From an uncultured Collinsella sp. (GTDB lineage Bacteria; Actinomycetota; Coriobacteriia; Coriobacteriales; Coriobacteriaceae): a stretch of DNA of 18,080 nucleotides. Location: NCBI GenBank assembly GCA_900758845.1, contig CAAESW010000041.1, forward strand, positions 1-18,080. Direction: 5' to 3'. Position 1 is the stretch's first letter. Each line of letters opens with the position of its first letter. The notes under the pieces were generated by a model that did not search any database, had not been told where the DNA came from, and was given only the letters and a program-made list of their open reading frames with translations. Below are positions 1-7,824 of the stretch, one piece after another. Both the position numbers and the translations under genes were made by a program.

Positions 1-66
1 CGGATCAAGAAGTCCCTCGGGTGGCTCAGCCCGATGGAGTACCGCAGGAAGCTTGGATACGCCTAG
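1..66 (+). CDS. IS3-family transposase (OrfB, rve integrase core), C-terminal fragment
   Basis: Frame 1 is open from the first base and encodes a tail ending RIKKSLGWLSPMEYR...YA before a TAG stop at 64-66. The pattern K-x-L-G-x-x-S-P-x-E/Q-Y-R is the usual C-terminus of the DDE integrase core of IS3/IS150 OrfB, the catalytic subunit that cuts and joins the element's ends. Only about 21 residues are present because the gene is cut by the window edge, so whether the element is intact is unknown. It points towards pstS and could in principle supply read-through transcription into the pst operon. Confidence 0.7.
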   Translation, partial: RIKKSLGWLSPMEYRRKLGYA

Positions 67-96
67 GCGCGGTCCAAGAAATCGTCCGCACCCCCA
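1..96 (+). mobile_element. Right end of an IS3-type insertion sequence
   Basis: The window opens inside the last codons of an IS3-type transposase and then runs about 30 bases to a plausible element end. The sequence after the stop (67-96) finishes in a C-run followed by CA, so read inward from the right the element begins TGGGGGTGCGG. IS3-family ends normally have the form TG...CA. The left end lies outside the window, so inverted repeats and target duplication cannot be checked, and the exact boundary at 96 is an inference. Confidence 0.6.
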
Positions 97-302
97 ACTT
101 TGTTTTTATTGGTGTAAAAGGCGCGCCATGCTTGGGTGGGGATTGTTATTCGTTTGTAAAGCCGAGCCGCGCTTGCGGTAAGGGTCTATCAAATGCCCGT
201 AAGAAACCGCAGATAAGGCAGTCGTCGCCCGATCGGGGTCGTATCTTTCCAAACAGCAAAGCGGGCAGGGTGCCCGCGAGTCGCATGTGTGAAAGGAAGA
301 TC
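97..302 (+). other. pstS upstream region with a small hairpin
   Basis: This 206-bp stretch lies between the IS end and pstS. I see no gene and no convincing PHO box in it. A perfect 7-bp hairpin (GCGGGCA, loop GGG, TGCCCGC) sits at 261-277, about 25 bp before the start codon. The ribosome binding site is GAAAGGAAG at 291-299. The first part (97-170) is AT-rich and could hold the promoter, but no -35/-10 pair stands out. Confidence 0.4.
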
Positions 303-1241
303 ATGCTCGATCAGGCTTATTCTCGTCGTCAGTTCCTCGGCCTCGCTGGTGGTCTTGCCAGCATCGTCGGTCTCGGTCTCGTTGGTTGCGGCGGCTCCGG
401 CGCATCCGACGCCGCCGACAAGGGCAGCGCCGCTGCTGCCGAGTCCGTCTCCGGCGAGGTGACCTACGACGGTGCCTCCTCGTTCCAGGCTCTCGTCGAG
501 GCCGCTGCCGAGAAGTTCATGGATGCCAACCCGGACGTCTCCGTCTCCGGCTCGGGCAACGGTTCGGGCAAGGGCCTGACCGCTGTCGCCGCCGGCACCG
601 TCACCATCGGCAACTCCGACGTCTTCGCCGAAACCAAGCTCGAGGCCGATCAGGTCAAGAACCTCGTCGACCACGAGGTCGCCGTCGTGGGCATGGGTCC
701 CGTCGTCTCCAAGAACGTGACGGTCGACGACCTGTCCCTCGAGCAGCTCAAGGGCATCTTCTCCGGCCAGATCTCCAACTGGAAGGAGGTCGGCGGCGAC
801 GACGCTACTATCGTCGTTCTCAACCGCAAGGCCGGCTCCGGTACCCGCGCCACCTTCGAGGCTGCCGTCTTTGGCGACGAGGCTGTCGACTTTAAGGGCG
901 ATGCCGAGCTCGACAAGTCCGGCGACGTTCAGACTCAGATGGGCAGCACCGACAACGCCATCTCCTACCTTGATTTCTCGCACTTCGATGACTCCAAGTT
1001 CAACGCCATCAAGGTCGAGGGCGTGGAGCCCAAGAGCGCAAACGTCACCGACGACTCCTTCAAGATCTGGGCTACCGAGCACATGTACTGCGCTAAGGAT
1101 GCCGACGAGGCCACCAAGGCCTTCCTGGAGTTCATGCTTTCCGATGACGTCCAGGGCAAGCTCGTCGAGGAGCAGGGCTTTATCCCCGTCTCTGCCATGA
1201 AGGTCGTCAAGGATGCCAGCGGCAAGGTCTCTGCTAAATAA
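303..1241 (+). CDS. pstS: Phosphate ABC transporter substrate-binding lipoprotein PstS
   Basis: This protein (312 aa) binds inorganic phosphate outside the membrane and delivers it to the PstCAB permease. The start at 303 is chosen because GAAAGGAAG lies 4-12 bp upstream; the reading frame stays open far upstream but that part looks non-coding. The N-terminus carries a twin-arginine motif (SRRQFLGL, residues 7-14), a hydrophobic stretch, and a lipobox ending at Cys29 (LVGC), followed by a Gly/Ser/Ala-rich linker to about residue 50. The mature part is a PBP-like phosphate-binding domain with GSGKG near 87-91 and the phosphate-contacting loop GSGTR at 178-182. It is the first gene of pstSCAB, 25 bp before pstC. 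The combination of Tat signal and lipobox implies export of a folded, lipid-anchored protein. Identity is clear from the family motifs and from its neighbours. Confidence 0.96.
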   Translation: MLDQAYSRRQFLGLAGGLASIVGLGLVGCGGSGASDAADKGSAAAAESVSGEVTYDGASSFQALVEAAAEKFMDANPDVSVSGSGNGSGKGLTAVAAGTVTIGNSDVFAETKLEADQVKNLVDHEVAVVGMGPVVSKNVTVDDLSLEQLKGIFSGQISNWKEVGGDDATIVVLNRKAGSGTRATFEAAVFGDEAVDFKGDAELDKSGDVQTQMGSTDNAISYLDFSHFDDSKFNAIKVEGVEPKSANVTDDSFKIWATEHMYCAKDADEATKAFLEFMLSDDVQGKLVEEQGFIPVSAMKVVKDASGKVSAK

Positions 1242-1266
1242 GTAATCGCCCCCGGAAAGGTTTGCA

Positions 1267-2175
1267 ATGGCAAAACAGCTGCCAAAGCGCGACCTTGAGA
1301 ACGTGGGTCTAGGCGTCACGGGTGCGTGTGTAGCGCTCGTGACGCTTGTCGTTGCCGCGCTTATCTTCATGGTCGCCCAAAAGGGTCTCTCGGCTTTCGT
1401 TAAGGACGGCGTCTCGGTCGTCGAGTTTTTCACCGGTACCAAGTGGGACCTGGCCAACACAGCCGAAAACGGCCTGCCCTATACCGGCGCCCTGCCCCTG
1501 ATCGTCACCTCGTTTGCGGTCATGGTGCTCTCCACGCTCATCGCACTGCCTATCGCCATCGGCTCTGCCATCTTTGCGGTCGAGATCCAACCCAAATTTG
1601 GCTCCAAGGTCTTTCAGCCGCTTATTGAGCTTTTGACTGGCATCCCCTCGGTCGTCTTTGGCCTGATTGGCTTTCACGTGGTCGTCGGCTTTATGAAGAG
1701 CGTTTTCCACGTGAGCACGGGCCTGGGCATCCTGCCGGGCGCCATCGTGCTGGCCGTCATGATCTTGCCGACGATGACCACGCTTTCGGTCGATGGCCTG
1801 CGCGCCGTGCCCGACAGCTACCGTCAGGGCTCGCTCGCGCTGGGCTATACCCGCTGGCAGACCATCTGGCACGTGGTGCTCAAGTCCGCCATGCCGTCGC
1901 TCATGACCGCGGTCATCCTCGGCATGACCCGCGCCTTTGGCGAGACGCTCGCCGTGCGCATGGTCATCGGCGGTATCGAGGCCATGCCGACGTCGCTGCT
2001 GTCGCCGGCGTCCACCATCACCACCACGCTCACCACGTCCATGGCGGTCTATGCCGAGGGCTCGGCCCAGGACGATGTTCTGTGGGCGCTCGGTCTGCTG
2101 CTGATGGGCATGAGCCTCATCTTCATCTTGATCATCCATCTCATTGGCCGCAAGGGGGCGAAGGCTCGTGGCTAG
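1267..2175 (+). CDS. pstC: Phosphate ABC transporter permease PstC
   Basis: This is one of the two membrane subunits of the high-affinity phosphate importer, 302 aa long. The ATG at 1267 follows GGAAAGG with good spacing. Hydrophobic segments lie near residues 15-37, 78-104, 118-141, 155-172, 208-226 and 272-294, consistent with six membrane spans. The cytoplasmic coupling loop typical of BPD permeases (AVPDSYRQGSLALGYTRW, about 180-197) is followed by the conserved GMTRAFGETLAV segment (219-230), diagnostic for PstC. The stop codon overlaps the pstA start region, indicating co-translation. The length is normal for the family. Confidence 0.96.
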   Translation: MAKQLPKRDLENVGLGVTGACVALVTLVVAALIFMVAQKGLSAFVKDGVSVVEFFTGTKWDLANTAENGLPYTGALPLIVTSFAVMVLSTLIALPIAIGSAIFAVEIQPKFGSKVFQPLIELLTGIPSVVFGLIGFHVVVGFMKSVFHVSTGLGILPGAIVLAVMILPTMTTLSVDGLRAVPDSYRQGSLALGYTRWQTIWHVVLKSAMPSLMTAVILGMTRAFGETLAVRMVIGGIEAMPTSLLSPASTITTTLTTSMAVYAEGSAQDDVLWALGLLLMGMSLIFILIIHLIGRKGAKARG

Positions 2176-3090
2176 CACGCGCATCCATATCGACGAGGCG
2201 AGACTCGGGCGCGTCCAAAAGCAGGACCGCATCGCCACGGGCGTGCTGACGGCAATCGTCGCCATTGTCATGCTCATCGTTGTTTCCATGGTGGCCTACA
2301 TCCTGTTCGAGGGCATCTCGACACTGTTTAAGCCGGGCTTTCTCACGGAGCCGTCGCGCGCCAACGGAACCCAGGGCGGCGTGCTCTACCAGCTGTTCGA
2401 CTCGTTCTACCTGCTGCTGATCACCCTGATCATCTCGGTGCCCATCAGCCTGGGCGGCGCGGTCTTCCTGGTTGAGTACGCGCCGGACGGACCCATCCGC
2501 GACATCGCCTCTACCGCCATCGAGACACTGTCCTCGCTGCCTTCCATCGTCGTCGGCATGTTCGGCTTTTTGGTGTTCTCGGTGCAGCTGGGCTGGAAGT
2601 ACTCCATCATCTCCGGCGCCGTCGCGCTCACCATGTTCAACATCCCCATCCTGGTGCGCGTGATCCAGCAGGCGCTCGAGGACGTGCCGCAGGCCCAGCG
2701 CGATGCGTGCCTGGCCATGGGCCTTACTCGCTGGGAAGCCACGCTGCACATCCTGATCCCCGAGGCCATGCCCGCCATCGTGACCGGCATCGTGCTTTCG
2801 GCCGGCCGTGTCTTTGGCGAGGCCGCAGCATTGCTCTTTACCTCGGGTATGAGCTCGCCGGTTCGCCTGAACTTCTTGAGCTTCAACCTGTCGAGCCCCA
2901 CCTGCGCCTGGAACGTGTTCCGCCCCGGTGAGTCGCTCGCCGTGCACATTTACAAGATCTATGGCGAGGGCAGCCCCGAGGCCCAGCAGATCGTCTGGGG
3001 CACCGCGGCGCTGTTGATGATTTGCGTGCTGCTGTTTAACGTAATCGCCCGCATTGTGGGCAAGCAACTGGCAAGGAAGATGACGGCCGA

Positions 3091-3094
<4 letters not shown>
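2168..3094 (+). CDS. pstA: Phosphate ABC transporter permease PstA
   Basis: This is the second permease subunit, pairing with PstC to form the phosphate channel. I place the start at the GTG at 2168 (308 aa), which overlaps the pstC stop by 8 bp and has the purine-rich AAGGGGGCGAAGG just before it. An in-frame ATG at 2144 would add 8 residues and cannot be excluded. Membrane segments appear near residues 24-48, 78-104, 118-138, 146-164, 200-212 and in the last 30 residues. The coupling loop EDVPQAQRDACLAMGLTRWE (171-190) and the GRVFGEAAALLF segment (213-224) are typical of PstA. The last four bases overlap the pstB start (ATGA). Confidence 0.95.
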
Positions 3095-3963
<869 letters not shown>

Positions 3964-4019
3964 TCCGGGACATGCTTGAGGCCCGCGGCGGCCACGGTCG
4001 CCACGGGACTGATTGGAGG

Positions 4020-4057
4020 GGCGGGTTATCTCTTTTGCGAGATGGCCCGCCTTTTTG
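4020..4057 (+). terminator. Intrinsic terminator of the pst operon
   Basis: A 13-bp stem (4020-4032 pairing with 4039-4051, fully paired if two G-U pairs are allowed) encloses a 6-nt loop and is followed directly by TTTTTG. It lies 57 bp after the pstB stop, on the same strand. This is the best-formed terminator in the window. Confidence 0.92.
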
Positions 4058-4074
4058 TGTCGCTGCCAGACCGA

Positions 4075-4107
4075 CCACCACAAAGGGTACAGGCACCTTC
4101 GTGGTGG
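4075..4107. repeat. REP-like palindrome, copy 1
   Basis: This is an imperfect 33-nt palindrome with arms CCACCACAAAGG and CCTTCGTGGTGG (one mismatch). Its centre reads GGTACAGGCA. It is nearly identical, in inverted orientation, to the element at 16769-16801. It lies between the pst terminator and the ABC-F gene. The form suggests a dispersed REP-type repeat. Confidence 0.7.
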
Positions 4108-4168
4108 TTTGGGGTGGGGCTCGCTGCTATCATGGACAACGTTGAATTTCTACGAAGGAGCAGGGCAT

Positions 4169-6028
<1,860 letters not shown>

Positions 6029-6034
6029 ACGAGG

Positions 6035-6805
6035 ATGATCAAAGCCGCGTTTTTCGATATCGACGGCACGCTGCTGAGCTTTAAGACCCACCGGATTCCG
6101 GCGTCGGCGCAGCAGGTGCTCGACAGCTTTCACGAGCAGGGGATTGCGTGCGTGATTGCCACGGGTCGCCCGACCTACCAGATGCCCGATTGGCTGCTCA
6201 ACTTGGGTTGGGATGCGTACATTACGCTTTCGGGCCAGCACTGCTTTGATGCCGAGGGCGTCTACCGTAGCTGCCCGATTGACCCGGGCGACGTTGCGGT
6301 GATTGTGGACCAGGTGGCACAGGGGCGCTACGACTCGCTGTGCATGCAGGGCGAGAACTCGTTTGTGAACCGCCTCTCCGAGCGCGTGGTGACGGCCGGC
6401 AGCAACGCGGGAATCGTCTACCACGAGGAGCCGTTTGAGCACGCCTTCGATGCGCCGGTCTACCAGTTTTGCGCCTTTGTGGACCCGGTTGACGAGCATA
6501 TCGTGACCGATGCCGTGTCGCATTCGCTCACTACGCGCTGGTGCGATCTGTTCTGCGATATTATTCCGGCCAACGGCGGTAAGAACCTGGGCGTGGCGGC
6601 GACGCTGGATCGCCTGGGCATCGATGCGAGCGAGGCGATCGCCTTTGGCGACGGCGAGAACGACCTGTCGATGTTTTCCGCCGTGGGCACAAGTGTGGCC
6701 ATGGGCAACGCACAGGACACGGTGAAAGCCGCGGCGACCTACGTGACGACTGCCGTGGACGACGACGGAATTTACAACGCCGCCAAGCACTTTGACCTGC
6801 TATAG
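6035..6805 (+). CDS. Cof-type HAD-IIB family phosphatase
   Basis: This 256-aa protein has all four HAD motifs: the nucleophile D8-x-D10-G-T (FFDIDGTLL), Thr43 in ATGRP, Lys183, and the Mg-binding GDGENDLSMF (205-214). The cap between about residues 85 and 180 is of the large C2 type, which places it with Cof/YidA-like enzymes. These dephosphorylate sugar phosphates, nucleotides or cofactor phosphates, and the substrate cannot be read from sequence. The start at 6035 is 6 bp after the ABC-F stop, with a GAGG-type ribosome site, so it is probably co-transcribed with that gene. No intrinsic terminator is evident downstream. Confidence 0.9.
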   Translation: MIKAAFFDIDGTLLSFKTHRIPASAQQVLDSFHEQGIACVIATGRPTYQMPDWLLNLGWDAYITLSGQHCFDAEGVYRSCPIDPGDVAVIVDQVAQGRYDSLCMQGENSFVNRLSERVVTAGSNAGIVYHEEPFEHAFDAPVYQFCAFVDPVDEHIVTDAVSHSLTTRWCDLFCDIIPANGGKNLGVAATLDRLGIDASEAIAFGDGENDLSMFSAVGTSVAMGNAQDTVKAAATYVTTAVDDDGIYNAAKHFDLL

Positions 6806-6822
6806 CTGCGGCTTGGCACTTA

Positions 6823-6862
6823 GGGACGTTTCTTTTCTGCCGACAGTTGGGGACATTCCTTG
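6823..6862. repeat. GGGAC-type direct repeat
   Basis: Two related 12-mers in direct orientation, GGGACGTTTCTT (6823-6834) and GGGACATTCCTT (6850-6861), lie just after the HAD phosphatase gene. They share the GGGAC core with the REP-like palindromes at 4075 and 16769 and may be a fragment of a dispersed repeat family. Confidence 0.45.
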
Positions 6863-6940
6863 TACGTTGCGTGCCGTGTCGCTCTGCTTGCCCCGCACAT
6901 TTTGTGAAACACGGTTAACTTTTTAAACAACGTAGTAAGA

Positions 6941-6955
6941 CATGGGCAACTTTTG
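6941..6955 (+). promoter_or_regulatory. Candidate operator of the DtxR-type regulator (shared motif, copy 1)
   Basis: CATGGGCAACTTTTG matches the sequence at 13526-13540 upstream of the metal exporter gene in 14 of 15 positions. It lies 63 bp before the start of the DtxR-type regulator. Both copies run into a TTG that could begin a -35 element. Autoregulation is inferred, not shown. Confidence 0.45.
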
Positions 6956-7017
6956 CGGTAAAGTAAGCCAAGGAAAGTATCCAAAGGCTAACTAACAATC
7001 ATCGCGAAAGGCGGCCC

Positions 7018-7407
7018 ATGGCCCTACGTGAATCTGGAGAAGACTATCTCGAATCTATTTATGTGCTCTCGGAGCGCCAGGGCGTCGTTCGATCGATTGA
7101 CGTTGCCGAATACCTGGGCGTAACCAAGGCGAGCGTCTCTAAAGCCATGGCGACGCTGGAGAACAGCGGCTACGTGGAGATGGGCAAACGCGATGTGCAT
7201 CTGACGGAACGCGGTCTTGAAGTTGCCCGTCAAATGTGGGAGCGCCATTGCTTTTTTGTGGGGCTGCTAGAGGACGCAGGTGTATCGTCCGAGGTTGCCT
7301 CGCAAGAGGGCTGCCACATGGAGCATTGCCTGAGTGAGGAGAGCTTTGAGAAGCTGAGATCGATGCTGGGACGGGGCGAGACGACGGATCCAACACCGGA
7401 ATCCTAA
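7018..7407 (+). CDS. DtxR/MntR-family metal-dependent transcriptional regulator
   Basis: This 129-aa protein has the N-terminal winged helix of the family (SGEDYLESIYVL, then DVAEYLGVTKASVSKAMATLENSGYVEM about 28-55) followed by a short metal-binding and dimerisation domain ending near 120. The SH3-like third domain of DtxR/IdeR is absent, so the size matches MntR. Likely ligands are Asp9, Glu12, His77, Cys99, Glu102 and His103. Five match the manganese site of Bacillus MntR, but position 99 is Cys, as in the iron-responsive DtxR (C-x2-E-H). Metal specificity is therefore open. The ATG at 7018 follows GAAAGGCGG. A promoter-region motif shared with the exporter at 13628 suggests that gene as a target. 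Confidence 0.88.
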   Translation: MALRESGEDYLESIYVLSERQGVVRSIDVAEYLGVTKASVSKAMATLENSGYVEMGKRDVHLTERGLEVARQMWERHCFFVGLLEDAGVSSEVASQEGCHMEHCLSEESFEKLRSMLGRGETTDPTPES

Positions 7408-7427
7408 CGGGTCCTCAGTAGCGCGGA

Positions 7428-7446
7428 GTTCGCGCAAAGCGCGAAC
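7428..7446. repeat. Hairpin with AAA loop
   Basis: Perfect arms GTTCGCGC and GCGCGAAC enclose an AAA loop. It is built like the hairpin at 7565-7585 and sits on the other side of the tRNA-like stretch. Confidence 0.7.
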
Positions 7447-7454
7447 CAGCGAAA

Positions 7455-7545
7455 GGGGGATAGGGGATTCGAACAACAACGAGTCCGACGCAGTCCAAAG
7501 TGGAGCATTCGGTGCGCGACGCCATCACAGCTGAGCTATCTCTTC
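7455..7545 (-). other. Degenerate tRNA-like sequence
   Basis: On the minus strand TAGCTCAGCTG (7528-7538) resembles a tRNA D-arm/A-box, and GTTCGAATCCCC (7463-7474) resembles a T-loop/B-box. They are followed by a C-rich possible acceptor strand. The separation is about right for a tRNA, but the T-stem and acceptor stem do not pair, so this is at best a remnant or a decayed attachment site. Confidence 0.3.
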
Positions 7546-7564
7546 GTTCCCAAAGAGGCGCGCC

Positions 7565-7585
7565 TCCCGCGCCAAAGGCGCGGGA
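7565..7585. repeat. Hairpin with AAA loop, preceded by a palindrome
   Basis: Perfect 9-bp arms TCCCGCGCC and GGCGCGGGA enclose an AAA loop. It is immediately preceded by the palindrome GAGGCGCGCCTC at 7555-7566, which overlaps it by two bases. Confidence 0.7.
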
Positions 7586-7682
7586 CAGCGACCGGGACCA
7601 GTAACCCCACCAACTAAGTCCAACTCAGACAAGGAACCCCGCCAGCAAGCGATGCCCAAGAACCACCAGCAACGTCACCGCA

Positions 7683-7809
7683 GGCCGGGGCCGGGCTTGG
7701 TTTTGAAAACACTCCGCAGCGCGAGGCCCGCCTTTCCGTTGCTCCGCAGGAGCAGGAAAGGCGGGCCTCATGCGCGAGGACGTTTTCAAAACCAAGCCCG
7801 GTCCCGGCC
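7683..7809. repeat. 127-nt long hairpin
   Basis: The outer arms 7683-7710 and 7782-7809 are 28 nt each and pair with a single mismatch. An inner perfect 15-bp stem pairs 7723-7737 with 7755-7769, and an apical stem TGCTCC/GGAGCA (7740-7745, 7749-7754) closes on a 3-nt loop. It begins 15 bp past the stop of the minus-strand P-type ATPase gene. Confidence 0.88.
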
Positions 7810-7824
7810 GGGGGATCACGATTG

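Larger units (their letters stand above)
7408..7824. other. Intergenic region between convergent genes, dense in hairpins
   Basis: There is no credible gene in these 417 bp. From left to right the stretch holds a perfect 8-bp hairpin (7428-7446), a degenerate tRNA-like sequence (7455-7545, minus), a perfect 9-bp hairpin (7565-7585), about 100 bp in which I see nothing, and a 127-nt hairpin (7683-7809). None of the hairpins is followed by a clear T-run, so they are not classical terminators. Confidence 0.6.

Noticed and set aside
97..302. PHO box upstream of pstS
   Set aside because: No tandem TTAACA-like or CTGTCAT-like repeats with proper spacing could be found.
189..1460. Long minus-strand open frame (423 codons) opposite pstS
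   Set aside because: It is antisense to a clear PstS gene. GC-rich codon bias leaves the opposite frame open, and the translation is low-complexity G/V/L/D-rich with no domain.
4013..4168. N-terminal extension of the ABC-F protein by 52 codons
   Set aside because: It would begin just ahead of the pst terminator and read through it and a REP-like palindrome. A good ribosome site marks the start at 4169.
7428..7585. CRISPR array or a functional tRNA gene
   Set aside because: There are no regularly spaced repeats, and the tRNA-like stretch lacks pairing in the T and acceptor stems.
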